A stretch of DNA of 64,000 nt from Bordetella ansorpii (GTDB lineage Bacteria; Pseudomonadota; Gammaproteobacteria; Burkholderiales; Burkholderiaceae_B): assembly GCF_900078315.1 (NCBI RefSeq), contig NZ_FKBS01000007.1, positions 168,747 to 232,746 on the forward strand, in the 5' to 3' direction. Shown here piece after piece: positions 35,968-43,939 of the stretch. Every line of letters starts with the position of its first letter. The first letter of the stretch is position 1. A model generated the notes under the pieces. The model ran no database searches. It was not told the DNA's origin and was given only the letters and a program-made list of their open reading frames with translations. A program made the translations under genes and the position numbers.

Positions 35968-36827
35968 GGCGTCGCCTCCGCCACCGCGCCGCGCTCGGCA
36001 GGATTGGCCGTGGCGCCCAGCGGGCGCGGCGTGGCCGCGGGATCCAGGAATTGCACCTCGTCCTTCAGGATGTCCCAGGCGCGCTGGCGCAGCTGCACGA
36101 AGGCCTCGGTGTTGCGCAGCTCGGGACTGCGGGGGCGGGGCAGCGGCACGTCGATGATCTCCTTGATGGTGCCGGGGCGGCGGGTCATGATGGCGATGCG
36201 GTCGGACAGGAAGATCGCCTCGTCCAGGCTGTGCGTGATGAAGACGATGGTCTTGCGGTGCTGCTCCCACAGGCGCAGCAGCTCGTCCTGCAGGATCTCG
36301 CGTGTCTGCGCATCCAGCGCCGCGAACGGCTCGTCCATCAGCAGCACGTCGGGCTGGTAGGCCAGCGAACGCGCGATGGCCACGCGCTGTTTCATGCCGC
36401 CCGATATTTCGTGGGGATAGCGGTTGCCGAAGCCGTGCAGGCCCACCTGTTCCAGGTGCTCCTGCGCGATGCGGCGGCGCTCGGCGGGCGGCACGCCGCG
36501 TATTTCCAGGCCCACTTCGATGTTCTGCAGCACGGTGCGCCACGGAAACAGCGCATAGCCCTGGAACACCACACCCTGGTTCGGATTGATGCCTTGCAGC
36601 GGCTGGCCGTTGATGGCGATGCTGCCCGCCGTGCGCTCGGTCAGTCCGGCCAGGATGCTCAGGAAGGTGGACTTGCCGCAGCCCGACGGACCCAGGATGG
36701 AGATGAACTCGCCCTCGCGCACGCTCAGGTCGAAATCGTGCAGCACGGACAGGGTGGAGGGCTGTCCATCCTCGTCACGCACCGCGTATGCCTTGCCCAC
36801 GCCCTGGGCCACGATCTTCTGCGTCAT
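35964..36827 (-). CDS. ABC transporter ATP-binding protein (SsuB/TauB/NrtD family)
   Basis: 287 aa. Walker A ILGPSGCGKSTFLSILAGL, Q-loop GVVFQGYALFPWRTVLQNI, signature EISGGMKQRVAIARSLAYQ, Walker B VLLMDEPFAALDAQTREIL and switch FITHSLDEAIFLSDRIAIMT are complete. A C-terminal extension of about 25 residues follows the core. It sits between receptor and permease genes in the operon, four bases after the receptor stop. Confidence 0.94.
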   Translation of the reverse strand: MTQKIVAQGVGKAYAVRDEDGQPSTLSVLHDFDLSVREGEFISILGPSGCGKSTFLSILAGLTERTAGSIAINGQPLQGINPNQGVVFQGYALFPWRTVLQNIEVGLEIRGVPPAERRRIAQEHLEQVGLHGFGNRYPHEISGGMKQRVAIARSLAYQPDVLLMDEPFAALDAQTREILQDELLRLWEQHRKTIVFITHSLDEAIFLSDRIAIMTRRPGTIKEIIDVPLPRPRSPELRNTEAFVQLRQRAWDILKDEVQFLDPAATPRPLGATANPAERGAVAEATP

Positions 36828-36831
36828 CGCG

Positions 36832-37881
36832 TCAGGTCCGCGCGTAGGGGTTGAACTCGTTGGTGTAGATATCCTTGGCCTTGATCTTGCCCTTCGGCAG
36901 CTTGCCCTCGGTTTCCAGCACGTCGATGTAGTACTGGATCGGGGGCTCGGTCACCACCAGGTTGTCGACGTAGGCGTAGCGGTCCACGTAGTCCAGCCGC
37001 AGGTTGATGCGCTTGGACACCAGCTTGCGCGCCTCTTCGGGATTGGCGTTGACCCAGTTGGCGGCGCGCGCGATGGCCGTCACCACGTCGCGCACGGCCT
37101 GCGGATGGTCGCGGATGAACTTGCCGTGCGCGCTGTAGGGCTGCATGCCGCCCAGCCCGCCGTCCAGGTCGTAGTCGCTCCACAGCCGCCTCAGCGTCTG
37201 GGTCTGGTCGGCGCGGCCCGAGAAGGGCGCATGGATGATGGCCAGGTCGGTGTTGCCGGTGGCCAGCGTCTGTTCGGCCTGGTCATCGGGGATCACCACG
37301 AAGTTGATCTTGCGCACGTCCACGCCCTGCTGGCGCAGCCACGTCTTGGTGACGAACTCGGCGCAGGCGCCGAAGCTGTTGATGCCGACCGTCTTGCCTT
37401 CCAGGTCCTTCGGCTGGCTGATGCCGCCGTCCTTGCGCACGAAATACTTCATGTGCGGCGCGTCCTGCAGCGTCTTGTTGCCGGCGGCCACGACCTTGAT
37501 GTCGCCGCCCGCGGCCACGGCCGAGATCACCAGCGGCACCATGCGCGAGCCGAAGTCGATCTCGCCGATGGCGGTCAGCGGAATGACCTGCGGGGCGGCG
37601 ACCTTGCCGATGTACTTGGGCCGCGTCTGCGTGCCTTCGAAATAGCCCAGGTCGTCGGCCAGGTAGATCAGGTCGAACGAGGGGTTGTTGGGGTACTTGA
37701 AGGTGACGAGCTCGCCCGTCTGCCTGACCACCGCGGGCGCCCCGGTGGACGCGCCGGCCTGGGCCAGGCTGCGGCTGGCGATGCCCAGCAGGCCCGTGCC
37801 CGCGGCGGCGATGCCGGCAATCTGCTTGAGCGCGCGGCGGCGCGGAACGGAGGCGCTGTCGCGCGAGGATGACGGAAGCAT
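36832..37881 (-). CDS. ABC transporter substrate-binding protein (SsuA/NrtA-like), Tat signal
   Basis: 349 aa. The leader contains VPRRRALKQIAGIAAAGTGL, a twin-arginine motif followed by a mild hydrophobic region, so export is probably by Tat. The mature domain is an NMT1/SsuA-like type II binding protein: FKYPNNPSFDLIYLADDLGY, GEIDFGSRMVPLVISAVAAG, KDGGISQPKDLEGKTVGINS and FVTKTWLRQQGVDVRKINFV. First gene of the four-gene minus-strand operon. Confidence 0.9.
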   Translation of the reverse strand: MLPSSSRDSASVPRRRALKQIAGIAAAGTGLLGIASRSLAQAGASTGAPAVVRQTGELVTFKYPNNPSFDLIYLADDLGYFEGTQTRPKYIGKVAAPQVIPLTAIGEIDFGSRMVPLVISAVAAGGDIKVVAAGNKTLQDAPHMKYFVRKDGGISQPKDLEGKTVGINSFGACAEFVTKTWLRQQGVDVRKINFVVIPDDQAEQTLATGNTDLAIIHAPFSGRADQTQTLRRLWSDYDLDGGLGGMQPYSAHGKFIRDHPQAVRDVVTAIARAANWVNANPEEARKLVSKRINLRLDYVDRYAYVDNLVVTEPPIQYYIDVLETEGKLPKGKIKAKDIYTNEFNPYART

Positions 37882-37978
37882 GGCGGTGTCCTGACGGGAA
37901 GGGGCGGGCCCCGCCGCGCTGCGGCAAGGCGTCGGGGATGTCGGACACTTTATGGGCCACGCTTTCCGGCGCTAACTA

Positions 37979-38009
37979 TTTTTCCGAAGGAAAAACATCC
38001 TTGCAGGAT
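37979..38009. promoter_or_regulatory. tandem inverted repeats upstream of the SsuABC-like operon
   Basis: TTTTTCC-GAA-GGAAAAA (37979-37995), 7-bp perfect arms, is followed immediately by ATCCT-TGC-AGGAT (37997-38009), 5-bp arms. They lie about 100 bases before the first ATG of the ABC operon in a 261-base gap with local A/T richness. They may be operators for a repressor or activator. No regulator gene is adjacent. Confidence 0.5.
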
Positions 38010-38142
38010 AAGGATATATGTGCTGTTGGAGATCGCGTTGAAACCACCGCCGCGAAACGCCGGGCCTGAACGATCCCGCGCCGCGATCAGCGCCCAAGCG
38101 CATCACCGTGACGCCGCCGAAATACGGCCAGGCGCCCCGCGT

Positions 38143-39093
38143 TCAGGCGCCGTGCAGCAGCCCGGCCACCGCGTCCACGACTTGTGACGCCGAGTCCGCC
38201 GCCATGCACTCGACGATGGTGCGCCCGGGCTGCGCGCGCAGCCAGGTGATCTGCCGCTTGGCCAGTTGGCGCGTGGCCGCGATACCCTGTTCGCGCGCGG
38301 TGCGCAGATCCACCTCGCCGTCCAGATGTTCCCATAGCTGGCGATAGCCCACGCAGCGCATGGACGGCAACTCGGGATGCAGGTCGGGCCGTGCGTGCAG
38401 GCCGCGCACTTCGTCCAGGAAACCGTTGGCCAGCATCGCGTCGAAACGCATGGCGATGCGGGCGTGCAGGCCGGCGCGGTCGGCGGGCTCCAGGCTGATC
38501 GTGTGATAACGCGGGCCGCCGGCATCCGGCTTCCTCTCCAGGCCGCTGAGCAGCTCGGACATGGGGCGGCCGCTGAGCCTGCAGATCTCCAGCGCGCGCT
38601 GGATGCGCTGGCTGTCGTTGGGCGACAGGCGCGCGGCGGTGGGCGGATCCAGCAGGGCCAGTTCGGCATGCAACGCAGGCCAGCCGCGCGCGGCGGCCTG
38701 CGCCTCCAGTTCGGCCCGCAATGCCGGATCGGCCCGAGGCAGGTCGTCCAGGCCGTCGCGCAGCGCCTTGTAGTACAGCATGGTGCCGCCCGCCAGCAAC
38801 GGCATGCGGCCGCGCGCGCGGATATCCGCGATCAGCCGCAGGGCATCGGTGCGGAACTCGGCCGCGGAGTACGACTGCGTGGGATCGCGGATGTCCAGCA
38901 GGTGTTGCGGCACCCGCGCCTGTTCTTCCCGGGAAGGCTTGGCGGTGCCCACGTCCATGCCACGGTAGATCGTGGCCGAGTCGACGTTGACGATCTCCAG
39001 GGGCCAGCGTTGCGCCAGCGCCAGGCAGGCGGCGCTCTTGCCGGCGGCGGTGGGGCCGGCCAGGCAGATGACGAGGTCGTCGGAAGGCTTCAC
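38143..39093 (-). CDS. miaA: tRNA dimethylallyltransferase
   Basis: 316 aa from GTG 39093 (the codon before [13 protein letters not shown]); no ATG fits and an in-frame upstream ATG lies inside mutL. P-loop [20 protein letters not shown], then [20 protein letters not shown] (the conserved DSxQ region, here DSATIY), HHLLD-like [20 protein letters not shown] and [11 protein letters not shown] are typical. It adds the dimethylallyl group to A37 of tRNAs reading U-initial codons. It follows mutL by 28 bases, the usual order. Confidence 0.95.
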   Translation of the reverse strand: MKPSDDLVICLAGPTAAGKSAACLALAQRWPLEIVNVDSATIYRGMDVGTAKPSREEQARVPQHLLDIRDPTQSYSAAEFRTDALRLIADIRARGRMPLLAGGTMLYYKALRDGLDDLPRADPALRAELEAQAAARGWPALHAELALLDPPTAARLSPNDSQRIQRALEICRLSGRPMSELLSGLERKPDAGGPRYHTISLEPADRAGLHARIAMRFDAMLANGFLDEVRGLHARPDLHPELPSMRCVGYRQLWEHLDGEVDLRTAREQGIAATRQLAKRQITWLRAQPGRTIVECMAADSASQVVDAVAGLLHGA

Positions 39094-39121
39094 GTGATAC
39101 CGGCGATAAAGGACAGGGAAA

Positions 39122-41272
39122 TCACTGGCCGCGCAGGAACAGCTTGTCCAGCTCGGACACCGACCACTGCACCCAGGTGGGCCGGCCATGATTGCACTGG
39201 TCGGCGCGTTCGGTGGCTTCCATCTGGCGCAGCAGCGCGTTCATCTCTTCCAGCGTCAACTTGCGGTTGGCGCGCACCGAGCCGTGGCAGGCCATGGTGG
39301 ACAGCAGTTCGTTGCGCTGCTCGGTCAGCAACTGCGAGACGCCCACGTTGTCCAGATCGCGCAGCACCGAGCGCGCCAGCGTCTCGATGTCGCCGCGCGC
39401 CAGGATGGCGGGCACGCTGCGCACCGCGATCGACGAGGGGCCGGCGGGACGCAGCTCGAAACCCAGTTCGGACAGGTGGTCTTCGTACTCCTCGATCAGC
39501 GCCACGTCTTTTTCCGAGGCGTGGAAGACCACCGGCACCAGCAGGTCCTGGCGCGGCAGGCTGCGCGCGTCCAGGGCGTGCTTGAGCTGTTCGTACACCA
39601 CGCGCTCGTGCGCGGCATGCATGTCCACCAGCACCATGCCGCGCGAGTTCTGCGCCAGGATGTAGATGCCGTGCACCTGCGCCAGCGCCATGCCCAGCGG
39701 GTGCTCGCCATCGGGCAGCGGGCGGGGGGCGGCCTGGGGGGCGGGCTCACGCAGCGAAGGCGCGGACGTGGGCTGGGGAAGGGGATAGGGCGCAGTGGCG
39801 TGGTCGACCGTGGCCGGCGCCGCCGTGTAAGGAGAGGCGGCGTAGGCGTCTGCCGGATACGCGGACGACGTGCCGGCGGCCTCCCGATGCGCGGGCGTCT
39901 CGATCACGCCGTCTTCGTCGGGCACGCCTGCCGCCAGGGGCCGCGCTGGTTCGTTCAGCGGGCGATACAGCGACTGCCAATCGGAGACCGGCACCGCGTT
40001 GGCTTCGTTGTGCAGGCGGAAAGGCACCTGCGTGTGAGAGCGAGGCGCCGGAGCGGGCGTGCCGGGGCGGCTGGGGGATGACGAAGGCGAAGCCGGGCGG
40101 AACGCCGAGCCCGCATGCGTGGCGTTGCCAAGGCCGGCCGCCGTGCTGTTACCCGCGCCATGAGCACCGCCGCCGTTGGAAGCCTGGGCCTGGCCCGTGT
40201 CATTGCCGATTCCCGCATTGGAATCCGAGACATGCTGACCATCCGTATTGCCCTGGCCCGCATCCGCCGATACCGCCTGCGCACCGCCCGTCTGCGCCAG
40301 CGCCTGCCCGACCACCTGGCTGACGTAGCGGTGCACCGCGCCGCTATCGCGGAAACGCACTTCGGACTTGGCCGGGTGCACGTTGACGTCCACCGCGCCG
40401 GGGTCCACGTCCAGGTACAGCACATAGGCGGGCTGGCGGTCGCCGTGCAGCACGTCGGCATAGGCCGAGCGCAGTGCATGGCTGACCGTGCGGTCGCGCA
40501 CGAAGCGGCCGTTCACGTACAGGTACTGCCGGTCGGCGCGGGCGCGGGCGGCCGTGGGCCGCGTGACCATGCCGGCCAGCGAGATCGCGCCGATGGCGTT
40601 CTGCAGCGGGATGGCTTGCGAAGCGAACTCGGCGCCCAGCACGTCGCGGATGCGCTGCGGCGGATCGGCGGGCAGCCATTGGCGCTGCGCGCGGTCCTGG
40701 TGGAACAGGCGGAAGGCGATGCGGGGATTGGCCAACGCGATGCGTTCCAGCACGTCCAGGCAGTGTCCGAATTCGGTGGCTTCGGCGCGCAGGAACTTGC
40801 GGCGCGCCGGCACGGCGTCGAACAGTTGGCGCACGTCGACGGTGGTGCCGATGGGGCCCGATGCCGGCGAGACCTCGCCGCTGCCGCCGTCGACCTGCCA
40901 GGCGTGCTCGCCGTCGCGGGTGCGCGAGATGATGGTCAGGCGCGCCACCGAGGCGATCGAGGCCAGGGCTTCGCCCCGGAACCCCATCGAGGCCACGGAT
41001 TCCAGTTCGCGCAGGTCGCGGATCTTGCTGGTGGCATGGCGCATCAGCGCCAGGGGCAGTTCGTCGGGGGGAATGCCGCTGCCGTCGTCGGTGACGGCGA
41101 TGCGGCGGATGCCGCCGCCTTCGAGCCGCACCTCGATGGCGCGGCCGCCCGCATCGATGGCGTTTTCGAGCAGTTCCTTCAGTACCGAGGCCGGCCGCTC
41201 GATCACCTCGCCAGCGGCAATCTGGCTGATCAACAGGTCGGGAAGCGGGGCGATGGAACGGCGTTCGGACAT
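39122..41272 (-). CDS. mutL: DNA mismatch repair protein MutL
   Basis: 716 aa from ATG 41272 ([20 protein letters not shown]). GHKL ATPase motifs: [20 protein letters not shown] (I), [12 protein letters not shown] (II), ATSKI and [19 protein letters not shown] (III). [14 protein letters not shown] is the MutL signature. A long, poorly conserved linker rich in Gly, Ala, Pro and Ser (roughly residues 340-530) joins to the C-terminal dimerisation domain, which ends with [27 protein letters not shown] belongs to the MutL C-terminal regulatory motif. No DQHA(X)2E(X)4E endonuclease motif is seen ([11 protein letters not shown] instead). Confidence 0.95.
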   Translation of the reverse strand: MSERRSIAPLPDLLISQIAAGEVIERPASVLKELLENAIDAGGRAIEVRLEGGGIRRIAVTDDGSGIPPDELPLALMRHATSKIRDLRELESVASMGFRGEALASIASVARLTIISRTRDGEHAWQVDGGSGEVSPASGPIGTTVDVRQLFDAVPARRKFLRAEATEFGHCLDVLERIALANPRIAFRLFHQDRAQRQWLPADPPQRIRDVLGAEFASQAIPLQNAIGAISLAGMVTRPTAARARADRQYLYVNGRFVRDRTVSHALRSAYADVLHGDRQPAYVLYLDVDPGAVDVNVHPAKSEVRFRDSGAVHRYVSQVVGQALAQTGGAQAVSADAGQGNTDGQHVSDSNAGIGNDTGQAQASNGGGAHGAGNSTAAGLGNATHAGSAFRPASPSSSPSRPGTPAPAPRSHTQVPFRLHNEANAVPVSDWQSLYRPLNEPARPLAAGVPDEDGVIETPAHREAAGTSSAYPADAYAASPYTAAPATVDHATAPYPLPQPTSAPSLREPAPQAAPRPLPDGEHPLGMALAQVHGIYILAQNSRGMVLVDMHAAHERVVYEQLKHALDARSLPRQDLLVPVVFHASEKDVALIEEYEDHLSELGFELRPAGPSSIAVRSVPAILARGDIETLARSVLRDLDNVGVSQLLTEQRNELLSTMACHGSVRANRKLTLEEMNALLRQMEATERADQCNHGRPTWVQWSVSELDKLFLRGQ

Positions 41273-41452
41273 GGGCGGAATAGGGCGCGCCGCGGGCGGC
41301 GCGGCGGCGAAGACAGGGGATGCGCCGATTTTACCGCCGCCGTGGCGGGGCGATGGCGTGGACGGCATGGGCGCCTGTCCGGCGTGCGGGACGGTCGACT
41401 CCGTAAGCGCCCCATCGCGGGCGCGGCAGGCCCGATCGGCGATGCCCCGCGC

Positions 41453-42196
41453 TCAGGCGGCGTCGTCGGCGTTGTACAGCCGCAGCCGCTGGGCCGCATT
41501 GCGCAGGTGGCGTTCGGCGGCATCGCCGGCGGCCTGCGCGTCGCCATCCGAAATCGCCTGGAAGATGGCCTGGTGCTCGGTCTGCACGTCGGCCATGCGC
41601 TGCGCGTACATCCGCGCGGTGTTGCGGCGCGCGCTGCGGATGACATGGCGCACGCTGGATTCCAGGTATTCGTTCAGCGCCACCAGGTGCGGGTTGTGCG
41701 TGGCCTGCACGATGGCCTGGTGGAACGCGTAGTCCTCGTCGTCGCCCAGCCTGTCGTTGAGCACCGCGTATTCCATGCCGACCAGGCCCTGGCGGATGCG
41801 CTTCAGGTCGTCCGGCGTGCGGCGCTGCGCGGCATAGCGCGCCGCCGTGCTCTCGATGGCCAGCATCAGTTCCAGGATGTGTTCCAGTTCCTGGTTGTCG
41901 GTGGGCGAGATGGCGGCGATGCGGAACGCGTTCTTGCGCGCACCCGGGTCGACGAACACGCCCTTGCCCTGCTGCGAGGTCACCAGCCCTTCGGACTTCA
42001 GGCGGGCGATGGCCTCGCGCACCACGGCGCGGCTGACGCCGTGGGCCTCGACCAGTTCGCGCTCGGTGGGCAGGCGGTCGCCGGGCGCCAGCACGCCCTG
42101 GTGGATCTGAGTGGCCAACAGCGCCGCCAGGTCGGCGGGCAGGGAAGGGCGCGCGGATTCCGGCGCCGTGTCGGTCGGGAGCGAGGCAGCAGTCAT
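41453..42196 (-). CDS. FadR-subfamily GntR transcriptional regulator (FCD domain)
   Basis: 247 aa from ATG 42196. The winged HTH reads APGDRLPTERELVEAHGVSR then AVVREAIARLKSEGLV. The FCD ligand domain has the metal-site residues: DEDYAFHQAI (Asp and His), QTEHQAIFQ and AAERHLRNAA. It is co-transcribed with the SDR gene upstream (17-base gap). The divergent intergenic region holds two sites of the FadR consensus TNGTNNNACNA, so it probably represses both operons and is released by a small carboxylate or other pathway intermediate. Confidence 0.92.
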   Translation of the reverse strand: MTAASLPTDTAPESARPSLPADLAALLATQIHQGVLAPGDRLPTERELVEAHGVSRAVVREAIARLKSEGLVTSQQGKGVFVDPGARKNAFRIAAISPTDNQELEHILELMLAIESTAARYAAQRRTPDDLKRIRQGLVGMEYAVLNDRLGDDEDYAFHQAIVQATHNPHLVALNEYLESSVRHVIRSARRNTARMYAQRMADVQTEHQAIFQAISDGDAQAAGDAAERHLRNAAQRLRLYNADDAA

Positions 42197-42213
42197 GAGG
42201 CGGGGCGGCCTGT

Positions 42214-42951
42214 TCAGGAGAGGTAGATGCCGCCGTTGACCTGCAGGGTCTCGCCCGTGACGAAAGCGGCCAGGGGCGAGCACAGGAAGGCGATGGCGCC
42301 AGCGATGTCTTCGGCGCTGCCATGGCGGCCCAGCGGCGTGCTGGCCAGCAATTGCGCGCCTTTCTGGCCCAGCAGGTCGCGCGTCATGGACGTGGCGATT
42401 ATACCGGGCGACACCGAGTTGACCCGCACGCGCGGGGCCAGTTCCAGCGCCAGGCTGCGCGAGAAGGACAGGATGGCGCCCTTGGCGGCGGCATAGGCCG
42501 CGTGCGCATGGCTGCCCCGGTGCGCGGCCAGCGAGGCCAGCAGCACGACCGAGCCGCCGTCGCGCAAGGCGGGTTGCACCGCGCGGCACAGGTAGAACGT
42601 GCCGTTCAGGTTGATGTGCATCAGGCGTTGCCAGTCGGCGTCGCTCGTGTCCTTGACCAGCGCTTCGGGATAGATGCCCGCGCAGTGCACCAGATGATCG
42701 ATGCCGCCGAACCGCGCCTGGCACTGGCGCACGGCGCGGTCGCAGTCGGCGGACGACGAGACGTCCGCCGGGAGAGTCAGCACCTCGTTGCCGTGCACGC
42801 CCAGGGCTTCGGCGGCGTGGGCCAGCCGGGCGGCGTCCACGTCCAACAAGGCGACGCGCGCGCCGTGGCGCGCCATCAGGTGCGCGGTGGCCAGGCCGAT
42901 GCCCATGGCGCCGCCGGTGACCAGGACGGTCTGGTTCTGGAACGAAATCAC
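42214..42951 (-). CDS. short-chain dehydrogenase/reductase, GTG start
   Basis: 245 aa from GTG 42951 (VISFQNQTVL), with GGAG seven bases upstream; no ATG is suitable. NAD site TVLVTGGAMGIGLATAHLMA, ALLDVDAARL (Asp, suggesting NAD), LVHCAGIYPEALVKD, catalytic VVLLASLAAHRGS and AYAAAKGAIL, and FVTGETLQVNGGIYLS at the end. Classical SDR; substrate unknown. It probably oxidises or reduces a hydroxy/keto compound related to the 2-oxoacid or acetoin complex encoded divergently. Confidence 0.89.
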   Translation of the reverse strand: MISFQNQTVLVTGGAMGIGLATAHLMARHGARVALLDVDAARLAHAAEALGVHGNEVLTLPADVSSSADCDRAVRQCQARFGGIDHLVHCAGIYPEALVKDTSDADWQRLMHINLNGTFYLCRAVQPALRDGGSVVLLASLAAHRGSHAHAAYAAAKGAILSFSRSLALELAPRVRVNSVSPGIIATSMTRDLLGQKGAQLLASTPLGRHGSAEDIAGAIAFLCSPLAAFVTGETLQVNGGIYLS

Positions 42952-42989
42952 TTTCTGTCTCCGAGGGTCGTGGCCGGCGAAATTGGCCG

Positions 42990-43019
42990 TTGACAGCCGG
43001 CCGCCGACGCTTTCATAAT
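42990..43019 (+). promoter_or_regulatory. sigma70-type promoter for the SDR-E1-E2-E3 operon
   Basis: A perfect -35 box TTGACA (42990-42995), an 18-base spacer and -10 CATAAT (43014-43019). The first FadR-type operator begins at the next base, covering the expected transcription start, which fits repression by the adjacent GntR protein. Confidence 0.72.
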
Positions 43020-43051
43020 TTGTCTGACAACAAATATAACTGGTCAGACAA
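43020..43051. promoter_or_regulatory. paired FadR/GntR-type operators
   Basis: TTGTCTGACAA (43020-43030) and TGGTCAGACAA (43041-43051) both match TNGTNNNACNA, the consensus known for FadR-subfamily GntR proteins. The first has perfect 5-bp arms. Their centres are 21 bp apart, two helical turns, so two dimers could bind the same face. They lie between divergent operons, one of which encodes a FadR-type GntR regulator. Confidence 0.78.
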
Positions 43052-43113
43052 GCTAAGAAAAGCGAGATCGGCGCGCCACCCGGCCGCGCCGGCCCTGATT
43101 GGACGGAGACACT

Positions 43114-43899
43114 ATGCAGACATCCCGGACAACCGACACGGGGTTGCAGGATCGGGCCGTGGTCATCACCGGCGCCGCGCGCGGCATCGGCCTGGCGTGC
43201 GCGCGGGCTTTCGCGGCCGAGGGCGCGCGGCTGGCCTTGCTGGATCGGGACGCCGAGGCGCTGTCCGCCGCGTGCGAAGCATTGCGGGCACAGGGCGCGC
43301 AAGCCTTGCCGCTGGCCGCGTCCGTGACCGACCCGGACGCCGTGGCCCATGCCTTCGAGCGCATCGACGCCGCTTATGGCGCCGTCGATGTCTTGGTGAA
43401 CAACGCCGGCGTGTCGGCCAACAAGCCCACGCTGGACGTCACGCCGGAAGAATGGCGCCGCGCGGTCGATATCAATCTGAACGGCGTCTTCTATTGCGCG
43501 CAGGCCGCGGGCCGGCGCATGCGCGAGCAAGGCGGCGGCACGGTCATCAACATGGCGTCGATGTACGGCGTGGTGGCCGCGCCCGACCGCGCCGCTTACT
43601 GCGCCACCAAGGGAGGCGTGGTGCTGTTGACCGAGTCGCTGGCGCTGGAATGGGGGCCGCTGGGCATCCGCGTCAATGCGCTGGCGCCGGGCTACGTGGA
43701 CACCGGCCTGCTGCGCGACCTGGACGCGCGCGGCCGTGTGGACATCGAGCGGCTGAAGGCGCGCACGCCCCTGCGGCGGCTGGGCAGCGCGCCGGAGATG
43801 GCCGATCTGGCCGTCTTCCTGGCCTCGCGCCAGGCCGCCTATCTCACGGGCCACACGCTGGTGGCCGACGGCGGCTGGAGCCGCAACGCTTATCTGTAG
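43114..43899 (+). CDS. short-chain dehydrogenase/reductase
   Basis: 261 aa from ATG 43114, preceded by ACGGAGAC. DRAVVITGAARGIGLACARA (NAD site), LALLDRDAEALSA, VLVNNAGVSANKPTLDVTPE, catalytic Ser in NMASMYGVVAAPDRA and YCATKGGV, and YLTGHTLVADGGWSRNAYL at the end. Classical SDR of the 3-oxoacyl-ACP reductase-like group. First gene of the E1-E2-E3 operon and about 40 bases before E1, so it likely makes the ketone that the complex cleaves. Confidence 0.9.
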   Translation: MQTSRTTDTGLQDRAVVITGAARGIGLACARAFAAEGARLALLDRDAEALSAACEALRAQGAQALPLAASVTDPDAVAHAFERIDAAYGAVDVLVNNAGVSANKPTLDVTPEEWRRAVDINLNGVFYCAQAAGRRMREQGGGTVINMASMYGVVAAPDRAAYCATKGGVVLLTESLALEWGPLGIRVNALAPGYVDTGLLRDLDARGRVDIERLKARTPLRRLGSAPEMADLAVFLASRQAAYLTGHTLVADGGWSRNAYL

Positions 43900-43939
43900 G
43901 GCGCGGTGGCGTCCTGAACCTTTCCGGAGTTCGACCCGT

